From assembly GCA_022747635.1 (NCBI GenBank), contig JAKTNV010000003.1, forward strand, positions 46,883,475 to 46,947,474: a stretch of DNA of 64,000 bases. The letters are read 5' to 3'. Below, piece by piece: positions 48,092 to 60,075 of this stretch. The notes beneath the pieces were generated by a model. It saw nothing but the letters and a program-made list of their open reading frames with translations, ran no database searches and was not told the DNA's origin. This DNA is from Hetaerina americana. Taxonomy: Eukaryota; Arthropoda; Insecta; Odonata; Calopterygidae. A program made the translations under genes and the position numbers. Numbering within the stretch: position 1 is the first letter of the stretch; each line of letters starts with the position of its first letter.

Positions 48092-49453
48092 CTAATTATT
48101 TTTTAGACGCTGAGGGTGGCAAGTGGAATTTTTGCTATCTATAACCCTGCAGTTGCTATCCCGTATTGTCCGTGGGAAGAAGGAGTCCTTGAGTCGGCTA
48201 GTTCTGGCATCTATTTCCCGAATTTTATATGCATGATCCAAGCGACCAATGTATGTAGGAGTACGAATATTTTGCGAGACCTCGGTGCTGAAACAAGCGG
48301 ATCTAAATTTATTTAATAATTTCAATCTTGCATTGAATCGTCTCTCAGCCAATGATTCCCACCCCAAATCCATGAGCATTTCGGTGACGCTTTGCGTTTT
48401 ATCGTAGGATTTTTTTACAAAACGGGCTGCCCGGCGTTGAACCTTCTCAATTTCCCGAATGAGACCTTTTTCACTCGGATCCCACACGCTGCATGCGTAT
48501 TCTAAATGAGGCCTTACAAGAGCGTGGTAACAACGTTCCTTGACCTTCGAGTCACTTTTGCCGACAATGCGTCTAATGAATCCCAATTTTTTATATGCTT
48601 GACCGCAGACTTTACGTATGTGAGTCCCCCAAGTTAAGTCTTTTGTGAATGTGACACCTAGGTATTTTACCGTATCAACTACTGCTAGGTCACCTCCAGC
48701 TAATTTGTAAGCAAATCCCGTTGATCTTTTAAAGAAATTTACCACTGAACATTTATTATAATTTAGAGTCAATCCCCAGTTAGAGCACCATTTAGTAATG
48801 CAATCTAAATCCTGCTCTAGAATAAAACGATCCTCATCCCCAGATATCTCCCGATAGATCACCGTGTTATCCGCGAACATCCTAATTTTACTTTTCACTT
48901 CGTGGTTCAAATCGTTAACAAAAATAAAGAAAAGCAACGGCCCGATCACACTTCCCTGAGGTACCCCCGACGTGACTCGAACGCTGTCGGAACTAGCGCC
49001 ATCAAGGACTACCCTCTGTTCCCGCTCTGAAAGAAAATCTTTAACCCAACTTATGGCGCCCTTGTTTATACCCCCGACCTTTAATTTATGAATGAGTTTA
49101 CCATGTGGGACCTTATCAAATGCCTTTTGAAAATCTAAGAAGATGGCATCCACTTGCCTACCTCTCTCACCAGATAAAAGTAAATCATGTGTAAATAATC
49201 CTAATTGGGTTTCGCAGGAGCGGGTTTTCCTGAATCCGTGTTGATTGTCACTTAAAAAGTTAATATTGTCAAGGTGTCTCATTATTGAACTGACAATTAT
49301 GTGCTCTAAGATTTTGCAACAGATAGAAGTGAGAGATATAGGTCTGTAATTACTGGGATCCTCCCTGTCACCACTTTTAAAAATAGGCGTTATTTGCGCG
49401 GTTTTCCAAATCTTAGGTACTTTGCACTCTGTGAGGGATTTGTTAAATATAAA
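48092..49453 (-). pseudogene. Reverse transcriptase ORF, 5'-truncated, catalytic Asp changed to Asn
   Basis: The open frame has 453 codons without a stop and no authentic start (it opens at the truncation point). In order: ITPIFKSGDREDPSNYRPIS at residues 21-40, the fingers motif; HGFRKTRSCETQL near 72-84; motif A FLDFQKAFD near 105-113, with the catalytic Asp at 107; motif B SGVPQGSVIGPLLF at 162-175; motif C at 193-196 reading FADN where active enzymes have FADD. The second Asp of the catalytic pair is Asn 196, codon AAC at 48866-48868; one G-to-A change from GAC explains it. Later come VKYLGVTF (motif E region), RPHLEYACSVWDP and IEKVQRRAARFV, hallmarks of the CR1/L2 C-terminal region. The enzyme would copy element RNA at a nicked target; this copy is predicted inactive. 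The intact frame with one key substitution suggests a fairly young insertion. Confidence 0.93.
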
Positions 49454-49454
49454 T

Positions 49455-50640
49455 TAGAGCTACAGTGATGGATTTGTTTTCCAGTTTAAGTCATTTCATA
49501 GATTAAGGAAAGGAATATAATAGCAGATTATATAGACAACCGCATACCAGTCACCGATGAACTTCGAAATCTGCAGAGTTATAATAAATGTGATAATCGT
49601 TAGATAGTGAGTGCCTAAACCTCTTTTTGATTTGACTTTACATCGTCATTAAGCTTCGCGGATCACCTCCACAAACCGTCAATGTATGCAATACCCAAAA
49701 ACCCGTGTTTTACGAGATACCGAATTATTTGTTTTTAATGACACCAATTAAGTTGAAAACTGAATGAATGACAAAGGAAAATTCATTGAAACCCTTAACC
49801 TTAGAGGGCTCTCTTGGACTTCGTGAAAAACGGGCACAAATCACACCTTCAAGTACAAAACCTGTGGTCGAAGAACAGAGACATGAAAAAAGATAAGTCG
49901 ATAATATTGGCCATATCAAGAAATGGATTAGTTTACAAGAATTGAGATGTCAATGTTGGTATATTCTGTAAATTAATGTATTTGAAATATTATAAATAAA
50001 TCACAGTGAAACAGGCAAAATGCACAAAAATATTATTATAAAAGTGTTAAAATATACTATATACATTTTTAAAATGCTTAAGGCATAATACCGCATTATA
50101 GTAATAGATTTGAGTAAAATAATAATTCACATCGTCCACGAAAGCCTGTTTGTCAGATAGTTTTAAGTTCCACTGCGAGCAAGAAAATCAGAAACATTCT
50201 GGCACCTTCAATCCCAGATGCGTACCTTGAGTGAGAGGATCCGAGCATCTTAATCCTTTTAAGACACATTGAGACGAATCGCATGCAATAAATTACGAGA
50301 AAAAACTTACTCTCCTCTTCCTCTCAGCAGTAACGAAAACAACTAGAAATGTTTTTGCCATAAAGAAAACTCCGTCATGTAGAACGACGAAACGGAAAGG
50401 CAAAAACATCCATTCCCGTGTTTGCAAGATCGAAAGTTTGCAGGAAACGATACCAAACACGTGCGGTATCTTCGACTACTTTCAAGCACAAACACTTAAC
50501 TCCATTTCCACTTCCTCCTCTCCGTCCCTCCATCACTATATCTGCTGTACAACTTTCCCTTTTCCCAGAGAGCGAGGGGAATTAAAAAAAATGGGAAGCC
50601 TCGAGAAAAATAGAGAGCGCAACACACGGAATATGAATTC
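49455..50640. other. AT-rich non-coding stretch
   Basis: Flank of the LINE 5' junction. AT-rich with no recognisable features. Confidence 0.55.
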
Positions 50641-51340
50641 AAAGTGAGAGACAGATTTTGAAACAAAACATCTGAGAATTAAAAGCATAGGCGGGGGATG
50701 AGACGGATCGGAGCAGGGAGAGGGGGGGGGAAATAATAGGATCGCTTGAGACGGGTCCGCTTTGACGCTAAGGCGAGGGATATGGCAAAAGGGTTTGGTG
50801 ATGCCACGGGAAACGGGAATGAGGGAACGGAGGAGGAAGGCTGGGTTGAGGGATGAGGGATTTATATTTGGGGTAACAACGGGACTGTTGGAGAGGAGTG
50901 GGAGTAATCGAGTGGGGGTGAGGAGGGCGAGAATGGGGAAGAGAGAGTGTGAAGGGGGGCGCGGTGATGCGGAGGTAAAGTTTGCAGAGTACGACCGTAG
51001 GACGGGCAGACACGAGGACGTAATGGACGGAGGTGGAAGCATCTGAGGGAAGGAACGGGGGAGGAGATAGAAAGAGCGCTGCTAAGTGGGGAAGATGGAA
51101 ACGCCTAGTTTTCCATCCGCTTATAAATCCAAGTCGACGCCTGGTTGTTCGTCGGTGGGTAGGAGGAGGGAGGGAGAGAGATGAAGGTGGGCGAGCCGGG
51201 GGTTCTGGTGCGGGCGGGAGATGTATGGGATGGGGTCGGGAGAGGAGGACAAGAGTGAGTGTGGGCCTGGGGAGGGGAAGGGTGAAACGAAGGCCTATGG
51301 CGAGAGAGAGAGAGAGAAATTAGGAGAGAAGAGCTGCGCG
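50641..51340 (+). repeat. Polypurine island (purines on +)
   Basis: Strong purine bias on plus with GAGA runs (gcgagagagagagagag near 51300) and a G run near 50721-50729. The 168-codon minus frame is Ser/Pro/Leu/Phe low complexity and is rejected as a gene. Confidence 0.65.
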
Positions 51341-53630
51341 ACGTCGGACACGAATGACTATGGCAATCTTCCCGTCGCAACCCGCGTGAAATATCGCAGG
51401 GACCTCGACCGAAACAATAAGGCCTTCCAGGGTTTCCAAGGTAAATCAAATCTTTCCCTCCTTGTCGAGGATACAAAAGGGTTCAAAGCTTCGGATGGCA
51501 GAGAAGACGGGGTAAATGCAAAAGTGAGGCGCTTTAGCATTTAGCGTACAGGATTTATACAATTTATTCGTCACTAGGTGGATCTTATCATGCTTGAGTC
51601 ATTTCATTCGAGCATGCAAGTTTTCTGACAAAATTTGAAACCATTGAAAGTATTTATCCTTCCTTGAATTTCATAGAACCTATCGCCAAATCTATGAACA
51701 TAGAACACAAGATAACACAAAACTATGAGTTCTCATTTGTTCACAGCGTTCATTTGAAGTGGTTTCGAGTTATTAGGGTGATTGCGCATTTCCCTTGAGT
51801 TATTCCTACCTTTGTTGACCTACGAGGTGGCTGTACTGTTAATGATATGGATTAGAAAACAGCACTACTAATGTTAATACTGGAAATATGCATAACGTTC
51901 AGATACCAAAGAATTAATACTGACTATAGAAATCGAATTGGGACTACTCGTATAAAAAAATGCATACGCTATCGACGTTTTAGAGGATAAAATAGCACAT
52001 AGCAGCACACCTTTTCCTCATTATACTTATGATATTTTCAGTTTCAGATAAAAATAATGACTCATGGAGGCATAAAAAGGTACCTACCTGTAAGTTCTAA
52101 CTGGATAATTACAAAAACTATAACCAGTAAAGAGGAAAATTCTTGATGGTGAAGTAGAAAAAGAAATTAAACTGAACGTGAAAAAGACGCATGACTTAAA
52201 AGGTTTCGTGATCCATCAAATCGCTGTACAGAATTCCGAGCACACACTGAATGAAGCCGTACAAGCGGAAACAGCTACAAACTGAGTCATTGGAGTTTTC
52301 TAGACGAGAAAAGTCGGGATGGAATGGGAAGTTGAAAGAAGGCTTCGACGTCAAGTTGAATTGTTCATTTTTGTAAAAAGTACGAAGACTACGTGAAATC
52401 TTAGCTTGAATTGGGTAAAACAAGGTTCAAAGAATGGGCTCAACACTAGGTTCTTCAAATAGATAAGGTCGTAGAACGGACGAGTTTATGCTAAAATATT
52501 TGTATTTTTAAAAGTACTCAACTATTCATGAAATGTTAAATAAAGGAAAACTCCGAGGATTGAAATTTTGAACTCCCTTTATATATTAAACCACGTAATC
52601 ATTAAATACCAAAAAAGTATATGTAAAAGTATACCTTATCTTGTTTCACATTTCTATCTTTAGTTTTTATTAAAATCTGAATTTGACCTAAATAACATAA
52701 TTTCAATGAAGCATCACACAAAGACAAAGTAATATAATAATAATGAAATTCATTAATAAGATGGGGGAATAAATGCCTAGGATATTGCCCAGAAAGGATT
52801 AAGCAATAACCATGCATCTAAGTTACGATGAATTTATGCTTCAAATCTTTGCCCTGGTTCCTTCCATTTTGATCAATATGCGAAGAAAAATGGAGAAAAT
52901 ATTCGGAACAAAATTTGTCCCATGGTTAATGAATATCGCCGCAAACGTTTTCTGTGGACAAATGTTATGTCAATTCATCATATGAAAAATTGGCATTCGA
53001 CTATGCCGAAGTCAATAAAGATTGCATCTGCCAAAAAAATTGAACCAACTGGATTTTTTTAAAGTTTTGATACACGTTTTAGAATAAATTAATTAAGGTT
53101 TATTCGTTTATTCATGATTCCTTTTTTTTAAGACATTCAATTACATCGCACGCGCCGATTTTTTGTTTTCTCTTGTTGGAGTGTGCTGTGAATTTGGATC
53201 TCAATTTGAAACTCATTCCCATGCGGGAAAAATTTCTATTTCCCTATGATAGGTTTCTCCTATCTATCAGTAATAACCTATCTATTTCAATTTACCGAAT
53301 TCGGATGTGTATGGCTAAGAAAAAGCTACTGGTTGATGCAATTAAGGGAAAAGAATAAAATAGTCTGAAGCCATGTCATTAAAATGTCACAATAACGCCG
53401 GGATTACTACGCTTCCGGCTTTTCCCGATGTTTGGCGGGGCGTACTACATTTCGGGCGCAGTACCTACAGCTGGATGACGCACGGTGAAATCGTTGGAAG
53501 TGGATGGGAAAGAATGAAAAACAGGCTGGCTGCTGTTTCGAACGGTTAAGGAAACAGATGGGAGGTTGAAGAATCTCGCAAGTGTATTGGCAGCATCATG
53601 AGGAAGAATCCGGCACGTTATGTGCGTCTA

Positions 53631-53687
53631 ACTTGAAAATACCTGCCCCAGTAAGTCTCGGGATTTACTGGGGCAGATATTTTCAAC
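53631..53687. repeat. Short hairpin, about 23-nt arms
   Basis: ACTTGAAAATACCTGCCCCA at 53631-53650 (continuing GTAA) pairs with 53665-53687 (TTACTGGGGCAG ... TTTTCAA), with one or two mismatches around a loop of about 10 nt (gtctcgggat). Possible uses include an RNA hairpin or a small fold-back; nothing nearby decides. Confidence 0.8.
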
Positions 53688-56600
53688 GATTACATTTTGT
53701 GAAAAAAAATCCCAGCCCTCGGAAATTAAATGAAATCAGTAATATTTAGTACATGTACACGACTATTTCTCTGCCTTTCAAAACTTTATTTTAAAATAAT
53801 GTCTTATTAACTTTAACCGGCGAAAAGAGTACCTCTGCCTTCCTAATGGAATCAGATTAATTTATCAGGCAGACTGGGTTGAGATGAGCTTTCGCATTTA
53901 ATCATATCATTTACGGACTCATTTATTTTACTTTTCTCTTCTACGAAGAGCATTAGGAATTCCTTTGTTTAAATATCATCGTTTTAGATTATAAGCTCCT
54001 AATTCTAACGAATGGTGCGTAAGTTACATTGCTCGGCAATGCATTGGCGCATGAATTCAGAGACATCGTATCTGAATCAATGAGAAAATTATATTACATT
54101 AATCCTGGAAGAAAAAACCCATAGGGTAATGAAAACTGATCTCAGAGTTAATCAATGGTTTATAAATATTTCTTCATTTAAATACTATTTTCCAAGTAAT
54201 GTACAATGACGAATATTAATTTTAGCGAGAAGAAGAAACTTTAGAAGTTAGAAACTATTCCATCAATACGAAGATCACATTTGCTTATACGCCGAAGTAA
54301 GAATGTATAATACAATCAACGCAGCGAGTATGAAGCAATATATACGCGAAATGTTAAATATAAATTCAGACTAACCTTCTGAAATCATAATTTATTTATC
54401 TTTTATACAAAAATGAACGAAAATATTTCAACACTTTTAAAAAAGCCGTTAAATTTTCATCACGAATAATGCCTTTATGAAGTATATAAAATGTACATAA
54501 AAGATTTGTTGGGACAATTTTATGAACGGTACCTCTTCGTTTGCATCAACTGTGCGATCACTAGAAATCGTTTTCGTCTTAAATTTTTTGTGCTATTTAA
54601 AAATATTTAAAATGCCATGCCCCATAGTGTTCAGGTCTAATGTCTTAAGAAAAGAATTTCAGTGATCTCTACCTGAAACAGATAAGATTTTCTCATTTGA
54701 GGTACAAAGATCTATACTATACCTGTTTCAAAAATTTTGTATTTACCAATGATCTATTCTTTGATTTCTGTATTGAACTATAAGTTTATAACACGAAAGG
54801 TCACCAAGGAAACAGTACGATAGGAATTTCCAGTTTTGATTACCTATTTTCTGGCGATAATGGAAGAAATAAAGGATTCATTCCCAATTCGTCCCAGCGG
54901 TTGCTTTCACTTCGAAACATTAACCTCACAACCACCTCTCATGCAGAAAACCTTAGCGTGAATTCATCTGAAATCCCTTCCCCCCTCCACATTCAAAACT
55001 GTAGCTGGGAATTATTGATATAGGGCTTAAAACACCATTAATCACTCATTTGGAATCGCAATCATTTTGCAGGGTAGAGTAATTCGCATTCAGTTAAAAC
55101 TTTGGAATATTTTGGTCCAGAATATATGATGACGCCATCAAACTGAGGAAATCCCTAATTTCGAATTCAATCCCGATATTCGTCATTGTCCTGGTTGATT
55201 TATAATATTCCCCTTTTTTTAAATTGATTCGGGGAAGCTTTATCGGGAATAAAAAATCATATATCCTTATTGAATTAACTTCTTGAGTATTTAACTATAG
55301 GGATAACACATTGGTTATTACACTAGAACTAAAAATCGTCACCAAAATGTTTCTATGCGTAAATATCTTGTCCGCACTATTTTTTCCCAGCAGTATTTGG
55401 CAGACACCCCATTTTAATTATTCGACCCAGGTTGTGCAACTAAAGCATTCCTATCAATGGCAATTTCAGTTTCGAATTTGATTCTTATTAATTTTCAATA
55501 TTTATAGTTTTTAACTAATTCAAGAATGATTCTTTTAACACACTAGCACGCGTCATTTATGGTACTTTTCAAAAAACCACCGAAATTTTCATTTCAGAAT
55601 GAAATTCTGAAACAATAACATCTGTGCATTCGTCCGAGTTTGGAAATACTAATTCAAAATGAATTACCTTCATGATTAAGTAATGAGTCGATGGAGACTA
55701 ACATGTACAAATTTTATTGATACCCAGGATTAAACTTTTAAACCAAACCCGCGGCATCAGAAACGGAACGAGTACGTGGATGATGACTCGATGAGTAATA
55801 ATCGCTAAATAAATAAAATATAACTTCCATATGTAATATATTTGATCAAACAAGTAATATAAGTTTTGGAAAGCTTAAAACCTGCTTGATGTGTTAACCT
55901 TTAAAGTGGTAACCTTTTGAGAAAGATTAACCTTGCCTGCAAAATAATAAATTAAAAATGATTAGAAGGAAAATTAGTGCATACCGTAAAGGGCACTGGC
56001 AAGCAAATCTTTATTCGCCAATATTAACGCTCAGATGAGTATAGAGCAATCATTCCTCGCAAACGAGAGGCAAAGGCGCAAGGAACGAAGAGCGTTTCAA
56101 ATTAGGGTGTTGGATTCCAGGCAACAAATCATTTAGGATGGGAATTGCGGTTACCAATAATATGCGGGTAGTGTTATAAAATTCGATTGCAAGTGGTAGC
56201 CGCACAGTCGAAAATTAGCTCATGAAAACAAAGATAGCCAATGTTGTGGCTTTCTGACGTACATTGGTTTCAATCGATTGGGCTCCAATGGGTACCAAAC
56301 TATTTGAATTCAATTAAAAAAAGCACAGGAGGCACAAAGGCGAGGATTCTGGGTAATCGAGATGCTACTGCTATCATGTAAACTCCTTGTGATCTATTTG
56401 ATCAGTTCGATTGTACACGCGTTTCAGAATTTTCAAGCCTTTAAAATAATCCAAAGAGCTCTATATTCTTAATTTACTATTTGATTATTAGGAGAAATCA
56501 TTGAAATGTATTTAGCTAATATCAAAGAAAAGTACAATAAATGAGAGGATATATTAACTACAGAGAATTCAGCCACACAAAAAACGCTCTGTAACATTTA

Positions 56601-57200
56601 ATTAATATGTTTTAATTCTTTTTGATTTTTACAAAATTCCAATAATTATGTATCGGTATTTGAATAAAATTTTCATATTATATCCAATGCTTAGAAATGA
56701 GAATACAGTTCAATCAGAAAATTTATCCATTGAAAATTAAATGCGATTTCAGCTGGATTATTTTCTCAAAACGCCGATTACCATTTATATAAAATCGCTC
56801 CAGCAGTTTTTTCTTCAAATCCTAATTCGCACTACTCACTAAAGGGAAAATCAACCATAGTTCCACAGTCGATTCGGTAAAAGCGGGATGAAAGGAAAAA
56901 TTATCCTTATCGGAAGGAAATACTGATATAACGTTTCGAAGTACTAAACTAAACTAATCTCAAACTAACCACAAGTTAGCGTGAAGAAAAAAAAACATTT
57001 CCCGCAGCACTACGCTATCCTTGGCCTGTTAACTGTTATCTCATTTACTTCCCCACTCCCTTCTACGCGAGGATCGCTGCGAAGCAATAAATCAGCCCTG
57101 GAGTTGCAAGGAGAGTGGGACGCTGACGAAGGGGTGTGGCTCTTGGAGGGGCGGGGCATGGGGAGAGGGAGGGTTTGGAGGGTGCAGGAGTATACGGACG

Positions 57201-57250
57201 GCACTGGCGGTAGCCGCACTGGCGGTTCAATCTGCGGCAGCCTACCGCAG
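57201..57250. repeat. 15-bp-period duplication plus small hairpin
   Basis: GCACTGGCGGT occurs at 57201-57211 and at 57216-57226. CTGCGG at 57232-57237 pairs with CCGCAG at 57245-57250. This is a compact, CpG-containing patch inside AT-rich DNA. The open frames over it (56981-57340 plus; 57010-57383 minus) have no recognised domain. Confidence 0.6.
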
Positions 57251-58638
57251 GCCTTAATGGGCCAAGTGGCCCGAGATATAATAAGAGGCGGCAAGAATGC
57301 GTCGTCGATATATTCGTCACCCAGGTTTTTCTTGCGGTGAAATACCTACTTAGAGGCCATCCACTCTGTATCGTTTTAATCAAGGATACAAGATTATAGA
57401 GAAAGTTGTTTCCTACGTGTAATCTTTACATGGAATATTTTAAGGAGGGGGATATTCCAAGTAAAAATTACGAAAGAGCAACCATGTGCATCTTTCAAAT
57501 AATGAATTTGAGAAGAATATCATTTTGACCAGCATCATAACACTCATTTAATTAAAAATTTTAATGTAATGGGATATAATAATATTCAGATTTCGCCAGA
57601 TGAAAAACGGTTCAGAAGGCCTTTGAGTCTGTCAATAAATATTAAATTTCCCGATTCTTTGGTATCTTACCCCAGGTAACAAACGAAATACCAACTTCGC
57701 ATAGTATATATTAGCATTATAGGTATTAATTCTTTACAAAACAAAACAATCTTCACACTTCAAATATTAAATGACAGCCCATTGTCCTAGATGAACATCA
57801 TCATCAAAATTTATTAATATTAACTTAAGAAAAGGACACTTAAAGATGAATTCTGGAATGCACACGAATAAAAAAAAACACTCAAACCTTTCCCGAAGAA
57901 TGAAATGAAATGGTGGTGGATTCCACTCAGGGACAATAAATTACCCAACAGAACCTCGTTAGTACCCGTTAGACCACAAATCTTCAAGTACTCAAAGCCA
58001 AGTAAACTTATTACATTAGAGCAGAGTATTCCCTGAAATCAGTTCACGTTAAGGTCCCGCCTTGAAGCATTCTTCCTCTCAGATCCCGAAGACGGAAGCC
58101 GAAGGGGGAGGATTCGGCAAGTGAAGGAAGCAAGAAGAGAAAGATATGGAGGGATATGTGTGCGAAGGAAATAAGAAGAGTGAGGGAAGGAATATGTAGG
58201 AGCGAGGTGGTAGTTGGGATACGATAGGATTGGGAGAGTGGGTTTGGATCGTAAGGGAGGGAGGAAAGAAAGGGGGAGAGAGACAGGGAGGGTGGTAGAA
58301 GAGGACTTCTGGGGCGATACCTCTCAGTTCGGCCGAACATTACAATGCCAGCCGACCCCTCCACCCCCCCGCCCCCACTCCCTCACTACCACCGCCCCAC
58401 ACCGATGCGCCACCGCACACGGCGCCCTTCGCACTCCTCCCAAACGCCAGGGACTCCCTTCAAACTCCGCCACTCCCTCTCCGGCAATCCAAACAGCCTC
58501 CAAACTCCTCGCGCCCTCTACGCTTCCTCCCTTACTCACTCCTTTTTCCCGCACTTTAAACCATTTCGCCCGTATTCCCTATCTATTCCCATTCCCAGCC
58601 ACTCTCACCACCCTCCCTCCCGCACCGCCACGCCCACA

Positions 58639-58682
58639 TGACCCACACACATACTCGCGCACGTACACACACAAACACATAC
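58639..58682 (+). repeat. (CA)n microsatellite, interrupted
   Basis: Degenerate CA repeat with CG and TA interruptions inside the pyrimidine block. Confidence 0.8.
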
Positions 58683-59402
58683 TCGCTATTTCCAGCTTTA
58701 CCAAAGTTTCCGAGCAAACTCTCACGACTTCAGTGCGAGAGGGAGGGAGAAACCTTCGAAGTTCCCCCGTGCGTCTTCCTAACTCTACTCTCTCATTCCG
58801 ACTCCTCCCGCCCCCACCCTCCCCCTCACTCACTCTTTCCTCCCAATTTTTCCATCTCCTCCTCCCTCCCTTCTCGTGCCTCCTCCTCCCTCCCGCTCTC
58901 CCGTTCTGTTTCACCTCCCCGGTGGGAGGGAAAAAAGGGGAAAGATTCCTTCACTGCTTTCCCCGTCCCGATCTCTTTTCCTCCCTTTCTCTCCACCTAC
59001 TCTCCCAGACATTCTCCATCCATGCCTCCTCCATATTACTACACCTCTCCCCCGCGATTCCTCTCAGCCCTCACCCTCAAACGCCACCCCTGTCTTACTT
59101 TATCTCCATGGCGCACTCCCCCAAGTTCCTTCAGCGACTCCGATGTGTGTGTCTCTCACCCCCTTGTTTCTTCCAAAAACCAACCCCACCCTCGTGCTCT
59201 CTCCCTTCTCTCCAACCTCCCAGTGCCAATCTTTTCCCTCGAAACTCTTCCCGTGTTCTTCTCACTGTCTCACCCCCTTCCCCTCTTCTCCATGCCTCTT
59301 CCTACTCACCCGGTCGCCGCCTCCTGACTCGGTCCTCCGCCCCCCTCCTCCACGCCCTCATTCCACTTCTCTTCCCATCCTACCCACCAACCTACTACGC
59401 CC

Positions 59403-59455
59403 GCACACACACGAACGCACTCACACACACATTCAAACTCACACACACACGCGAG
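59403..59455 (+). repeat. (CA)n microsatellite, interrupted
   Basis: CACACA runs interrupted by short non-CA stretches near the end of the main pyrimidine block. Confidence 0.8.
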
Positions 59456-60075
59456 CTCCACCTCCTCCGCAAACCCCATTTGCTACGGAGTTGAGAGCGG
59501 ACTTAGGCAATGGACTGGCATTAATTCCTCTTTAACCGCCGACAGGTGTGCTATTTTCTCGTCGTTTCTGCCGCCGCCTCTCTCCAGCCCTCACCTCCTC
59601 TCCCTCCCCCCTCAACCACCCTCCCGGTCGCTCCTTCGCCTCCCGATCCTGTGGCTCTTTTCTATTAAACCCCCGTCCCGCCTTCCCTCAGACACTATCT
59701 TCAGGATACCCTCCCCCACCGTAGCACTCCCTCTACTCGAGCCATCCTGAGCAGGGGGAAACTCACCCACCACCGGATCCTCCCAGCCTCATCCCTCCGA
59801 CATCGAACTCCACGACTCCCATAACCCACTTCGTCTTTCTCTCCGCGTCCCGAAACCCGACATAACGCTTCCAGAAACTCCATCGCACTTGAACCTTTGA
59901 TCTCTCATTTTCAATTCTCATTTCTGCGTGCCATTCTCCCCCAACCCATTGTCCCTCTTTCCCCTCTCTGTCTTTCTCCTGCCCCCACCGCTCCTCTCCG
60001 TGTCACACCTCCACAAACCCTTACCACACACCCCTCTCTTTCCTGTATCTCTTTCCTTTTGACTCCCGCTCCGTT

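Larger units (their letters stand above)
47582..49454 (-). mobile_element. 5'-truncated CR1/L2-type non-LTR retrotransposon
   Basis: A minus-strand LINE copy of about 1.87 kb. Its open frame (48092-49453) covers the reverse transcriptase fingers/palm onward and the C-terminal region. Downstream (48091 to about 47600) lies a U/G-rich 3' untranslated region in the sense orientation, with three TTTGCATG words (plus positions 47678-47685, 47727-47734 and 47754-47760). The terminal block is ggcgtgtggcgggg on plus (47628 region), and the end is a short (GATGTA)n tail (plus TACATC repeats at 47588-47604). The 5' part (endonuclease, ORF1, N-terminal RT) is missing, as expected from incomplete target-primed reverse transcription. 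ATATAAAT occurs at 47574-47581 and at 49447-49454, a possible short target duplication. Clade assignment within CR1/L2/Jockey relatives is by motif memory. Confidence 0.9.
51341..58050. other. Long AT-rich non-coding stretch
   Basis: About 6.7 kb of mostly AT-rich DNA with no open frame I recognise. It contains a hairpin at 53631-53687 and a small GC-richer patch at about 57060-57250 with a 15-bp-period duplication. It may be intronic or intergenic; no splice-site context lets me decide. Confidence 0.6.
58051..60075. repeat. Strand-switching island with about 1.7-kb polypyrimidine block
   Basis: The plus strand is purine-rich at about 58070-58300 and flips at about 58305-58345 (ggggcgatacctctcagttc). 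It is then strongly pyrimidine-rich to about 60055, with CA repeats near 58639-58682 and 59403-59455 and a purine-leaning break near 58735-58755 and 58920-58945. The longest frame of the window (58214-59494, about 426 codons) reads through it as Ser/Pro/Leu/Thr/His, while two other plus frames of about 220 codons overlap it in other phases. Composition, not coding, explains all three. Confidence 0.75.

Noticed and set aside
58214..59535. Open frame of about 426 codons plus two overlapping frames of about 220 codons
   Set aside because: All three plus-strand phases are open over the same polypyrimidine DNA, the products are Ser/Pro/Leu/Thr/His low complexity, and no domain is present. Stop codons are simply rare in this composition.
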